Source of the DNA: Pseudomonas sp. GM18
Lineage (GTDB): Bacteria > Pseudomonadota > Gammaproteobacteria > Pseudomonadales > Pseudomonadaceae
Direction of reading: 5' to 3'
DNA length: 64,000 nucleotides
Assembly (NCBI RefSeq): GCF_000282195.1
Contig: NZ_AKJT01000127.1
Location: 82,213-146,212, forward strand
Part shown: positions 48,199-56,482 of the stretch, piece after piece
Position numbering within the stretch: the first letter of the stretch is position 1
Layout: every line of letters begins with the position of its first letter
Position numbers and translations under genes: made by a program
Notes under the pieces: model-generated
The model's input: the letters and a program-made list of their open reading frames with translations, nothing else
Databases searched by the model: none
What the model was told of the DNA's origin: nothing

Positions 48199-48238
48199 TT
48201 GGAACCTCCGGTTTTTATGATTGTGTAGAGGACAACGC

Positions 48239-49090
48239 TCAGGCTTCGTCGATAACACCGTTCGACAGCGTCCCGATTTCGGTGATGACCACTTCGAACA
48301 CATCACCGGGTTTCAGGAAAATCGGTGGATTTCTCTTGAAGCCGATCCCGCTCGGCGTACCGGTTGCCAGAATGTCGCCCGGGTTCCATGGCAGCGCTTT
48401 CGACACATACGAAATCAAATGTGGAATGTCGAAGGCCAACTCTGCAAGGCTGCCCTCCTGCAATTGCTCGCCATTGAGTACACCCCGTACCACCAGCTTA
48501 CGGTAATCGGCAATTTCCGACGCTGGAATGACCCATGGCCCCAACGCGCCGGTTTTTCTGAAGGTCTTGCCCATGCCGTACTGGTGCGTATGGAACTGCC
48601 AGTCGCGAACACTGGCATCGTTGAAGCAGGTGTAACCCGCGACATGATCCATTGCATCGGCGGGATCGATGTGCGCGCCGCCCTTCCCGATCACCACGGC
48701 CAACTCGGCTTCGAAATCGAATTGCTCCGATACCTGAGGCCTTACCAACGGTTCTCCGTGGGGCAGCAGGGTTTCGGCAAAGCGCTGGAAAATCACCGGG
48801 AACTCCCCAACCTTTCTGCCCGCCTCTTCGGCGTGAGCCACATAGTTGATGCCCACACAAATCACCTTGCCGGGATTGGGGATTACCGACTCCAGCTGGA
48901 TGCTTGAGAACGGGTAATCGGGCTGGGTGGCCTCTACGACCTTGCGTGCTTCCTGTACCAACAGCGGATTGGCCAGAAAGGATGCGAGGTCCGGAACCTG
49001 CGCAAAACGACGGGTCAGCTCGACGACCCCGTCACCCGACACGGCACCGAAATGGGCCTTGCCTTCTTTACGGTACGAAATCAGCTTCAT
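48239..49090 (-). CDS. Fumarylacetoacetate hydrolase (FAH) family protein
   Basis: The 283-residue product has the FAH domain: GKVICVGINYVAHAEEAG, FDFEAELAVVIGKGGAHI (metal-binding Glu pair), AGYTCFNDASVRDWQ, KTFRKTGALGPWVIP, and LATGTPSGIGF. It would hydrolyse or isomerise the dicarbonyl product of ring cleavage. First gene of the leftward operon; ATG 49090 has AGGAG. A TGC box lies 16 bases upstream. Confidence 0.9.
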   Translation of the reverse strand: MKLISYRKEGKAHFGAVSGDGVVELTRRFAQVPDLASFLANPLLVQEARKVVEATQPDYPFSSIQLESVIPNPGKVICVGINYVAHAEEAGRKVGEFPVIFQRFAETLLPHGEPLVRPQVSEQFDFEAELAVVIGKGGAHIDPADAMDHVAGYTCFNDASVRDWQFHTHQYGMGKTFRKTGALGPWVIPASEIADYRKLVVRGVLNGEQLQEGSLAELAFDIPHLISYVSKALPWNPGDILATGTPSGIGFKRNPPIFLKPGDVFEVVITEIGTLSNGVIDEA

Positions 49091-49216
49091 GTTTTTCTCC
49101 TGTTTTTTATGCACAAAAACTAATTTCTTGCACCATACATCATTAAATGCATAATGCAAAAGGCCGGTTTAAAAAAATAACGAGCTGCATAAGGCTCACG
49201 GTTCTGGAGGTTAGGT
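49091..49216. promoter_or_regulatory. Divergent promoter region with TGC boxes
   Basis: TTTATGCACAAA (49106-49117) matches the boxes at 44.8-45.1 kb exactly in form; weaker half-sites TTGCACCAT and AAATGCATAATGCAAAA lie at 49128-49161. Both the FAH operon and the DUF1185 operon start from here. Confidence 0.6.
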
Positions 49217-49798
49217 ATGTCGCTTGTGATGGTTCGTAAGGTAAAACTGGACATCGAAGAAGTGTTCCACGAAGGCGGGCCTCGCTCGTCGGCCCCACTC
49301 AGGATTGCGGTAGCCACCGCCGTGGTCGCCAACCCCTACGCGGGTAAATATGTGGAAGACCTGCTGCCGTTCATGCAGGAATTGAGGGGGTTGGGCGCGG
49401 AACTGTCCGAGCGACTGATCCATGCGCTGGGCGGTGCCCAACACGTGCAGGCCTATGGCAAAGGTGCCATCGTCGGTGAAGACGGTGAGTTGGAACACGG
49501 CGCGGTCTGGCACGAAGCCGGTGGCTGGGCAATGCGCGAAGCGCTCGGCAATCCGAAGGCGATCGTGCCGGCGGGCAAAACCATCGGCGGCCCCGGTTGC
49601 CGAGTGATGATCCCGCTCGGGCATATCCAGGCGGCCTATGTTCGCAGCCACTTCGGTGTGGCTGAAATGACCGTATGGGACGGCCCTCGTCGCGGCGAAA
49701 TCGCTTTTGGCCTGGCGATGGCCACCGGCGGCCGGATTCATGCACGGCTGGGCGGGCTCGCGGCGGCTGACGTGAAGGGCGAAGACGGGCTGCGTTAA
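49217..49798 (+). CDS. DUF1185 (amino acid synthesis) family protein
   Basis: The 193-residue product is typical of the amino-acid-synthesis/DUF1185 family (RIAVATAVVANPYAGKYVED, HGAVWHEAGGWAMREALG, GPGCRVMIPLGHIQAAYVRS). The family is common in aromatic and heterocycle catabolic clusters; its reaction is not known to me. First gene of the rightward operon. Confidence 0.85.
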   Translation: MSLVMVRKVKLDIEEVFHEGGPRSSAPLRIAVATAVVANPYAGKYVEDLLPFMQELRGLGAELSERLIHALGGAQHVQAYGKGAIVGEDGELEHGAVWHEAGGWAMREALGNPKAIVPAGKTIGGPGCRVMIPLGHIQAAYVRSHFGVAEMTVWDGPRRGEIAFGLAMATGGRIHARLGGLAAADVKGEDGLR

Positions 49799-49869
49799 GG
49801 CCCAGGGTTTGAAGCGTGCTCCACGGGTTACGTACCACTACAAAAACAATATGTGTGTTGGAGAAGATC

Positions 49870-50985
49870 ATGACTACAAAAACTATGCGCGCCGCACGTC
49901 TGTATGAAGGCGGTAAACCCATGGTCATCGAGCAGGTGCCCGTCCCCGAGATTCGCCCGACCGAGGTGCTGGTCAAGGTCAAGGCGTGCGGGATCGTCCC
50001 GAATCTTCACAACATCCTGACCAACTGGGTCAAATGGTTCCCGCAGAGCCCGCTGCCCAAGCTGCCTGCCATTTTCGGACTTGATCCGGCCGGGGTCATC
50101 GAAGCTGTCGGCGCCCAGGTCTATGACTTCAAGGTCGGTGACCGGGTCTATGTGAACCCGGGTCGCCACTGCGGCTCATGCCGGGCCTGCCGCGCGGGCA
50201 ACACCATTGCCTGCAGCGCCTATACCTTCAACGGTTACTTCGGGTTCACCGCCAAAAGCCCGCGCATGTTCGAAGACTATCCCTACGGTGGTCTTTGCGA
50301 GTACATCCCTGCCCCGCAATACAGCCTGGTCAAACTGCCCGACAACATCAGCTTCGAAACCGCTGCACGCCTGGGCTATCTGGGCACAGCCTATAAGGCA
50401 TTAATCAAAGCCAACGTCGGTCCCGGCAGCACCGTGCTGATCAACGGGATCAGCGGCACACTCGGCCTGGGCGCTGTCGCCCTGGCGCTGGCCATGGGCG
50501 TTCGTAAAATCCTCGGCACCGCCCGAAACCAGGACCTGTTCCAAAAGGTGAAAGACCTGGCGGCCCCGGGCCGGATTGAAATTCACACCCTCGGTGCAAT
50601 CCCGACCAACCAGTGGGTCAGTGAAATCACCCATGGCGAAGGTGTCGATGTCGTCATCGATGCCCTGGGTCCCGGCGCCCCCCACGAGAGTCTGACCCAA
50701 GCGCTGAAATCCCTTAACCGTGGCGGGCACCTGGTCAACGTCGGCGCCATCGCCGGCGAAGTCCCCGTCGACCTACACTGGATCATGGACAACGATATCC
50801 AGATCAGCGGTTCGGCCTGGTTCACCACGGGCCAGGGTCAGGACATGGCCGACATGGTTGAATCGGGGGTGCTTGATCTCTCATTCTTCGAAAACACGGC
50901 CTTCAGTCTGGAAGACGTCAACAGCGCGATCACCGGTATCGAAAACCGCCATGGTGGCTTCAGCAACTACGTCATCTGCCCTTGA
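49870..50985 (+). CDS. MDR/zinc-type alcohol dehydrogenase with altered catalytic-zinc site
   Basis: The 371-residue product is a medium-chain dehydrogenase: GroES-like N-domain, structural zinc cysteines CGSCRACRAGNTIAC (about 97-111), Rossmann motif INGISGTLGLGAVALA. The first catalytic ligand (Cys in KACGIVP) is present, but the usual GHE is GLD (FGLDPAGVIEAVG), so His and Glu are lost. It may be zinc-poor or use another mechanism. ATG 49870 has GGAGAAG. Confidence 0.85.
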   Translation: MTTKTMRAARLYEGGKPMVIEQVPVPEIRPTEVLVKVKACGIVPNLHNILTNWVKWFPQSPLPKLPAIFGLDPAGVIEAVGAQVYDFKVGDRVYVNPGRHCGSCRACRAGNTIACSAYTFNGYFGFTAKSPRMFEDYPYGGLCEYIPAPQYSLVKLPDNISFETAARLGYLGTAYKALIKANVGPGSTVLINGISGTLGLGAVALALAMGVRKILGTARNQDLFQKVKDLAAPGRIEIHTLGAIPTNQWVSEITHGEGVDVVIDALGPGAPHESLTQALKSLNRGGHLVNVGAIAGEVPVDLHWIMDNDIQISGSAWFTTGQGQDMADMVESGVLDLSFFENTAFSLEDVNSAITGIENRHGGFSNYVICP

Positions 50986-51043
50986 TAAAACGCAGCGGGC
51001 GGAGTGGCTTCCCCTCCCTCGCTGCCTCATTGAGTAATCCAGA

Positions 51044-51595
51044 ATGAAGATAAGAAGAATCGTCACCGGCCACGACGAACAAGGGAACTCCGTGTTCGTT
51101 TCCGACGACTATGCCCCAAGGGCGCAATCCTTTGCCTCGATCCCGGGGCATGCGATGGCTCAGTTGTGGACTACTCCCGCCAATCCGGTACTCCTCGAAC
51201 AGGAACGCGATCCCACGCTTGATTATGCGTCGCTGATTCCTCCTCAGGGCGGCACCAGCATCGCTGTGTTTGATTTTCCGCCTGACACCGTCATGCAGAA
51301 TCTCGTAGATGGCGTTAAGGCTTTTGAAGAGCTGAGCGCTGCGCTGCCGGGCCTGATCGAAACGTTTGAGCCGGAAAATCCGGGCATGCACACCACCGCC
51401 ACCATTGATTACGGAATCATTCTGGAGGGTGAGATGTGGCTGGAGCTGGATAACGGTCAGAGCCGTCTGGTGAAGGCAGGCGAGATCGTTATTCAGAACG
51501 GCACGCGGCACGCCTGGCGGAACAAAAGCGAGCGGATAGCCCGAGCACTTTTTGTGATGATCGGCACGTCACGTCCAGAGAAACAGGCTGTGTAG
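51044..51595 (+). CDS. Cupin domain protein
   Basis: The 183-residue product has a C-terminal cupin barrel with motif 1 MHTTATIDYGIILEGEMWLE and motif 2 EIVIQNGTRHAWRNKS, suggesting a metal site (His, Glu, His). The N-terminal part is a less conserved strand region. Possible dioxygenase, isomerase or sensor; third gene of the rightward catabolic operon. Confidence 0.85.
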   Translation: MKIRRIVTGHDEQGNSVFVSDDYAPRAQSFASIPGHAMAQLWTTPANPVLLEQERDPTLDYASLIPPQGGTSIAVFDFPPDTVMQNLVDGVKAFEELSAALPGLIETFEPENPGMHTTATIDYGIILEGEMWLELDNGQSRLVKAGEIVIQNGTRHAWRNKSERIARALFVMIGTSRPEKQAV

Positions 51596-51631
51596 TTTTT
51601 TATTCTTCATCTCTCTGGTTCAAGGAGTTTT

Positions 51632-52189
51632 ATGGTCACTGTCGCTCATCGTCTACTCGGTATTTCAGGCAGCCTGCGTGCACAGTCTACAAATACCGCG
51701 GTTCTCAAGACCCTCGGCGCTCGATTGGGCGATAAGGCGCACATGAGTCTCTTCGCCCTGAATGATATCCCCCTGTACAACAGTGATCTGGAAGCAGAGG
51801 CGTTGCCTGCATCAGTGGTTGCGCTGAAAGAGGCAATATCACAGGCCGATGGTTTGATCATCTGCTCGCCTGAATACAACTATGGCACCTCTGGCGTTCT
51901 GAAAAATGCACTGGATTGGGCCTCCCGCCCCGGCTTCAATTCACCGCTGAAACATAAACCGGTGCTGATCATGACCTCGTCACCCGGCGTGCTCGGCGGA
52001 GCACGCGCCCAGTCTCAACTTCGTGAAACGCTATCCGCGACCCTTTCCAGGGTCATTTGCAGCCCCCAGATAGTCATTCCCGGCGTCAATCAAAAGATCC
52101 AGAATGGCCACTTCGCCGATGAAACAACGATCGAGTTCATGCTCGCGGCTGTCGATAATCTGATAGCTGAAATCAATCTCGTGGCCTAG
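51632..52189 (+). CDS. NADPH-dependent FMN reductase
   Basis: The 185-residue flavodoxin-like product shows the phosphate-binding loop GISGSLRAQSTNTAVL and CSPEYNYGTSGVLKNALDWA, the family signature. It could supply reduced flavin or reduce quinones formed in aromatic breakdown. Last gene of the rightward operon. Confidence 0.92.
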   Translation: MVTVAHRLLGISGSLRAQSTNTAVLKTLGARLGDKAHMSLFALNDIPLYNSDLEAEALPASVVALKEAISQADGLIICSPEYNYGTSGVLKNALDWASRPGFNSPLKHKPVLIMTSSPGVLGGARAQSQLRETLSATLSRVICSPQIVIPGVNQKIQNGHFADETTIEFMLAAVDNLIAEINLVA

Positions 52190-52207
52190 CCATTCAGCAG
52201 TAAAGGA

Positions 52208-52229
52208 GGCCGCAGTTTTCACTGCGGCC
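52208..52229. terminator. Convergent hairpin between FMN reductase and AraC genes
   Basis: GGCCGCAG and CTGCGGCC pair around TTTTCA. No long T-run; likely an attenuating or factor-dependent end. Confidence 0.5.
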
Positions 52230-52276
52230 CATCGGTGGTTTCAAGGCTCCGACCACAAAAAGTCTTCCCGGATTGG

Positions 52277-53293
52277 TCAATCGTCACGACCTTGAAACCG
52301 CAAACGGTATTGCCCCGGGCTCTCCCCCGTCCATTTTTTGAAGGCGCGGTGAAACGCACTCGGCTCCTGAAACCCCAACTGTTCGGCAATATCGCTGATG
52401 CTCGCCTTGCTCTGGCGTAACCGTTCAAACGCCACCCCGCGCCGCACTTCATCCTTGATTTCCTGATACGAACAGCCTTCGCGTCCCAGTTTCCGGCGAA
52501 AGGTACTGGGGCTCAGGTGCTGTTCCAGGGCGAAGTCCTGCAAGGTCGGCCATTCGCTGTAATGGCTATGGCGCAGGCGCTGATGAACCTGCGATGCCAG
52601 CCCATGCTGGTTGCGGAAGCGGATCACCAGCCATTGCGGTGCGGTGCGCAAAAACACTTTCAGCGAGGCAAGGTCCTGAACCACCGGCAGCCGCAAGTAG
52701 TGACTGGCGAACTCGATTTCGGTGTGTTCGGTGCCAAAGGTCAGGTTGGGCCCCCAGAGCAAGGCATCATCACGCAGCGACAAACGCTGATGACGAAAGT
52801 CCGCACGATCGATGGGAATTCGCCTCCCGCCCAGCCAACACAGCAGACTGATCATCAACACCAGAAACGTTTCTTCGCCCAGCCGGCTGACCTCACTGTT
52901 CTGCGAGCGGGTCTGCAAGCTGATGACCGCACGCTTGCCACGCACACTCAACGTGCCGCGAAAATCACGCAGGAACAAGGCGAAATTGGCCAGGCACTGA
53001 CGCATGGCTTTTTCCAGCGTCGGCTCCTGAATCAATGCCCGACAGATCAAGGCAAAACTGCCCGGCGGCATACCATGGGAGTCCAACTGGAAAAATTCGT
53101 CGTTCAACTCACGAATCTGCGCCAGCCACAACGCGGCGAAAGCCGTGGCCGGCACCCGTGCCGTCGGCTGATCCATCAGTGCCGGATCAATTCCCACCTG
53201 TTCAAGGAGTGACCGCAGACGCTGCGGCTTCTCACGCAGCGCATGGATCATGGGATACATGAAGTAAACCGCCACCGAATCCGTTTCCCGCAT
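52277..53293 (-). CDS. AraC family regulator (arabinose-binding-like N-domain)
   Basis: The 338-residue product has the N-terminal domain of Pseudomonas OruR/ArgR-unrelated AraC proteins (VYFMYPMIHALREKPQRLRS, GIDPALMDQPTARVPATAFA) and a C-terminal AraC HTH (LEQHLSPSTFRRKLGREGCS and ISDIAEQLGFQEPSAFHRAF). ATG 53293 follows GAGAGG. Divergent from the thiolase gene and probably its regulator. Confidence 0.9.
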   Translation of the reverse strand: MRETDSVAVYFMYPMIHALREKPQRLRSLLEQVGIDPALMDQPTARVPATAFAALWLAQIRELNDEFFQLDSHGMPPGSFALICRALIQEPTLEKAMRQCLANFALFLRDFRGTLSVRGKRAVISLQTRSQNSEVSRLGEETFLVLMISLLCWLGGRRIPIDRADFRHQRLSLRDDALLWGPNLTFGTEHTEIEFASHYLRLPVVQDLASLKVFLRTAPQWLVIRFRNQHGLASQVHQRLRHSHYSEWPTLQDFALEQHLSPSTFRRKLGREGCSYQEIKDEVRRGVAFERLRQSKASISDIAEQLGFQEPSAFHRAFKKWTGESPGQYRLRFQGRDD

Positions 53294-53425
53294 TTGAATG
53301 CCTCTCTCGTCACATCTGAACATGGCAAAAAACGCCATCACCCTTGAACAGTTTTGGCATAGGCCAGCGGCGCTGCTGATTCTAGACTCGTGCCCAACAA
53401 AAAAGACCTGTTCAAGAGAACCAAC

Positions 53426-54610
53426 ATGAACCATTCCGATATTTTTGTAGTGAGCGCCGTCCGTTCTGCCATCGGCAGCTTTGGCGGTTCACTCAAGGAT
53501 GTGCCGCCCATTCAGTTGGCAACCGACGTTTGCCGCGCCGCTATCGAACGATCAGGCCTGGCGCCCGAACACATCGGTCATGCGGTGATGGGACATGTGA
53601 TCCCGACCGAGGCGCGCGATGCCTACATCTCCCGGGTCGTGGCGATGAATGCCGGTCTGACGAAAGAAACCCCGGCCTTCAACGTCAACCGCCTTTGCGG
53701 TTCGGGTTTGCAGGCGATTGTCAGTGCCGCGCAAAGTTTGATGCTGGGGGATGCGGGCGCTGCGCTGGCCGGTGGCGTCGAGTCCATGAGCCGAGGCGCG
53801 TACTTGTTGCCGCAGGCGCGCTGGGGTGCACGAATGGGCGACATGCAGGCCATCGACTACATGCTGGGGGCACTGCAAGACCCGTTTGCCGGTTTCCATA
53901 TGGGGATCACTGCTGAAAATATCGCCGAGCACTATGGCATCACACGTCAGGTCCAGGATGAATTGGCGCTTCTCAGCCAACAGCGTGCTGCCCGGGCGAT
54001 TGTCGAAGGGCGTTTTTCCGGGCAGATCGTGCCGATCGAAGTAGCGACCCGCAAAGGGACGGTTTCGTTTGCGACGGATGAGCATGTAAGGGCTGAGGTC
54101 AGTTCCGAGCAATTGAGCGGCATGAAACCCGCCTTCAAAAAGGACGGCACCGTCACCGCCGGCAACGCGTCTGGCCTCAATGATGGTGCCGGCGCACTGA
54201 TCATGGCCACGGGACAAACTGTTCAGGAACAAGGCCTCAAGCCCATGGCTCGACTGGTGGGTTATGCCCACGCAGGCGTTGAGCCCTCAATGATGGGGCT
54301 GGGACCGATTCCAGCCACCCGCCTGGTGCTCAAGCGGGCCGGCCTGACCGTTGCCGATCTTGACGTGATCGAGTCCAACGAAGCCTTCGCCGCCCAGGCC
54401 TGTGCCGTAGCGCAAGAGTTGGGTTTCGATCCACAGAAGGTCAACCCCAACGGCTCGGGCATCTCGCTGGGCCATCCGGTGGGCGCCACTGGCGCGATCA
54501 TCGCCACCAAAGCAATTCACGAACTGCATCGCTGTCAGGGCCGTTATGCCCTGGCGACCATGTGCATCGGTGGCGGCCAAGGCATCGCCGTGCTGTTTGA
54601 ACGGGTTTGA
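53426..54610 (+). CDS. Acetyl-CoA C-acetyltransferase (thiolase)
   Basis: The 394-residue thiolase shows the acyl-enzyme cysteine in NRLCGSGLQA (about Cys88), GHPVGATGAIIA with the catalytic His and CIGGGQGIAVLF with the second Cys. With the dehydrogenase downstream it forms a short beta-oxidation or hydroxybutyrate module and could finish degradation of the side chain. ATG 53426 is preceded by AAGAGA. Confidence 0.93.
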   Translation: MNHSDIFVVSAVRSAIGSFGGSLKDVPPIQLATDVCRAAIERSGLAPEHIGHAVMGHVIPTEARDAYISRVVAMNAGLTKETPAFNVNRLCGSGLQAIVSAAQSLMLGDAGAALAGGVESMSRGAYLLPQARWGARMGDMQAIDYMLGALQDPFAGFHMGITAENIAEHYGITRQVQDELALLSQQRAARAIVEGRFSGQIVPIEVATRKGTVSFATDEHVRAEVSSEQLSGMKPAFKKDGTVTAGNASGLNDGAGALIMATGQTVQEQGLKPMARLVGYAHAGVEPSMMGLGPIPATRLVLKRAGLTVADLDVIESNEAFAAQACAVAQELGFDPQKVNPNGSGISLGHPVGATGAIIATKAIHELHRCQGRYALATMCIGGGQGIAVLFERV

Positions 54611-54626
54611 TCACAAGGACATGCAC

Positions 54627-55478
54627 ATGAACCTACAGAACATTGGCGTCATCGGCGCCGGCACCATGGGCAATGGCATCGCGCAAGTCTGCGCCCTGTC
54701 CGGCTTCAACGTAACCTTGATCGACATTTCCGAGAGCGCTCTGCAAAGGGCAATCGCGACTGTCGATAAAAATCTCGATCGACAGGTCGTCAAGGACACG
54801 CTGACGCATGAGCAAAAGCTCGCCGCCCTCGACAGGATTCGTACCAGTACCGATTACAACAGCCTGCAAAACGTGCAACTGGTGATCGAAGCCGCCACCG
54901 AAAACCTCGATCTGAAACTGCGCGTGTTGCAACAGATCGCCGCGCAGGTCAGCGCCGAGTGCGTGATCGCCTCCAACACGTCGTCGCTGTCCATTACCCA
55001 ACTGGCGGCCAGCGTGAGCCGGCCTGAGCGCTTCATTGGCCTGCACTTTTTCAACCCGGTGCCGGTGATGGGCCTGATCGAAGTGATTCGTGGCCTGCAA
55101 ACCAGCGATGCCACCCACGCCCTGGCGCTGGACATGGCAAAAACCCTCGGCAAGACCGCGATCACCGCAGGCAACCGTCCGGGATTCGTGGTCAACCGGA
55201 TTCTGGTGCCGATGATCAACGAAGCGATCCTGGTGTTTCAGGAAGGCCTGGCCAGCGCCGAAGACATCGACGCCGGCATGCGCCTGGGTTGCAACCAGCC
55301 GATCGGGCCACTGGCCCTGGCGGATCTGATTGGTCTGGACACGGTGCTGGCCATTCTTGAAGCCTTTTACGACGGCTTCAATGACAGCAAATATCGCCCG
55401 GCACCGCTGCTCAAGGAAATGGTCGCCGCCGGTTACCTGGGGCGCAAAACGGGGCGTGGCTTCCATGCCTATGCCTGA
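54627..55478 (+). CDS. 3-hydroxyacyl-CoA (hydroxybutyryl-CoA) dehydrogenase
   Basis: The 283-residue product has the NAD-binding motif IGVIGAGTMGNGIAQVCALS at the N-terminus, the catalytic-region HFFNPVPVMGLIEVI, NRPGFVVNRI, and DLIGLDTVLAILE. Size fits single-function PaaH/Hbd enzymes. ATG 54627 is 9 bases after AAGGA; an ATG two codons earlier is possible. Coupled to the TetR gene by overlap. Confidence 0.92.
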   Translation: MNLQNIGVIGAGTMGNGIAQVCALSGFNVTLIDISESALQRAIATVDKNLDRQVVKDTLTHEQKLAALDRIRTSTDYNSLQNVQLVIEAATENLDLKLRVLQQIAAQVSAECVIASNTSSLSITQLAASVSRPERFIGLHFFNPVPVMGLIEVIRGLQTSDATHALALDMAKTLGKTAITAGNRPGFVVNRILVPMINEAILVFQEGLASAEDIDAGMRLGCNQPIGPLALADLIGLDTVLAILEAFYDGFNDSKYRPAPLLKEMVAAGYLGRKTGRGFHAYA

Positions 55479-56058
55479 GCGTTGCTCACGGTTTGCCGAG
55501 TACCGGGACAAGGTGCTGGAGCTGTTTGCCAGCAAAGGTTTCGGTCAGGTCGGCATGCGTGAGCTGGCGACGTGCCTGGGGCTCGCCCCAGGCTCGTTGT
55601 ATCACCATTACCCCAGCAAACAGCACTTGTTGCTCGACTTGATCGAGGAGTTCTACGAGGAGCTGTTGGCAACCTTGGGGCGCATTGAGCAACAGGCGCC
55701 GGCAAAACGCGACAGGCTCAACAGCCTGATCCGCGCCCACCTGAATCTGCACCAGGAAATGCCTTGGCATTTTCGACTGGCGGAGCGCGACAGTGGCTGC
55801 CTGAACGAGGAGCAGCAGGAACAGGTTCGCCACTTGCGCGAGCAATACGAACGCAAACTGCTGCTGATGCTCGGAGCCAAACCCCGCGTGAGCGAACCGG
55901 CGCAACGAGCCGCGGGTCGAGCCATTGCAGCCTTGCTCAACAGCGCGCCCAGTTGGCTGACGCACTATTCGCTGGATGAACAAGAGCGCGATAATCTGAT
56001 GGAAAACATGGTGAGTGGCGCCATCGAGCGATTATTGGCGCCAAGGACAAAGCCCTGA
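55465..56058 (+). CDS. TetR family regulator
   Basis: The 197-residue product has a TetR HTH (RDKVLELFASKGFGQVGMRE, LGLAPGSLYHHYPSKQHLL) and a helical ligand domain. It starts inside the last codons of the dehydrogenase gene (14-base overlap), so it is likely an autoregulator of the thiolase-dehydrogenase operon. Confidence 0.9.
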   Translation: MPMPERCSRFAEYRDKVLELFASKGFGQVGMRELATCLGLAPGSLYHHYPSKQHLLLDLIEEFYEELLATLGRIEQQAPAKRDRLNSLIRAHLNLHQEMPWHFRLAERDSGCLNEEQQEQVRHLREQYERKLLLMLGAKPRVSEPAQRAAGRAIAALLNSAPSWLTHYSLDEQERDNLMENMVSGAIERLLAPRTKP

Positions 56059-56087
56059 TTATTCAGGGCTTTGTCGTTTCTGGGGAT
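56046..56087 (+). terminator. Terminator, second copy of the repeated module
   Basis: GACAAAGCCCTGA and TCAGGGCTTTGTC form a 13-bp stem, then GTTTCTGGGGAT. It matches 26323-26365 except for the loop base, and overlaps the TetR stop. Confidence 0.8.
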
Positions 56088-56159
56088 ACCCGTCGAGTGA
56101 GCTGGCTGACGTCGGAGCTGTCGACGGCTGCGGTCTTTTGACCTTCCAGCGCCCTTTGT

Positions 56160-56468
56160 TTACTGGGTGACTACAATCTTCCCGATCATCTGCGGGTGCA
56201 GCGCACAAAAATACTCGAACTCTCCAGGCGTATTGAACACCCAGGAAAAACTGTCATTCGTATCCAGCGCCCCCGAACGAAACACCTTGTGGGTTTCTGC
56301 CACCGTGTGCGGAATCTGGTCGTCATTCACCCACGTCACTTTGGTGCCCACGGCCACGGTCAAATCCTTGGGTGCAAACATGAACTCCTTGATATCGATC
56401 TTCACCTCCTGAGCCCACGCCGGCATCGACAGCATCAGGCACACCACCGCCAACAGTCGCGTTTTCAT
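56160..56468 (-). CDS. Cupredoxin (amicyanin/plastocyanin-like)
   Basis: The 102-residue product has a signal peptide (LLAVVCLMLSMPAWA) and a blue-copper fold: KIDIKEFMFAPKDLTVAVGT, ligand His in IPHTV, and CALHPQM with Cys, His and Met. A small periplasmic electron carrier. Transcribed after the metallophosphoesterase gene in a leftward pair headed by a GGAATAAA promoter. Confidence 0.92.
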   Translation of the reverse strand: MKTRLLAVVCLMLSMPAWAQEVKIDIKEFMFAPKDLTVAVGTKVTWVNDDQIPHTVAETHKVFRSGALDTNDSFSWVFNTPGEFEYFCALHPQMIGKIVVTQ

Positions 56469-56482
56469 CTGAGCGCCCTCCC

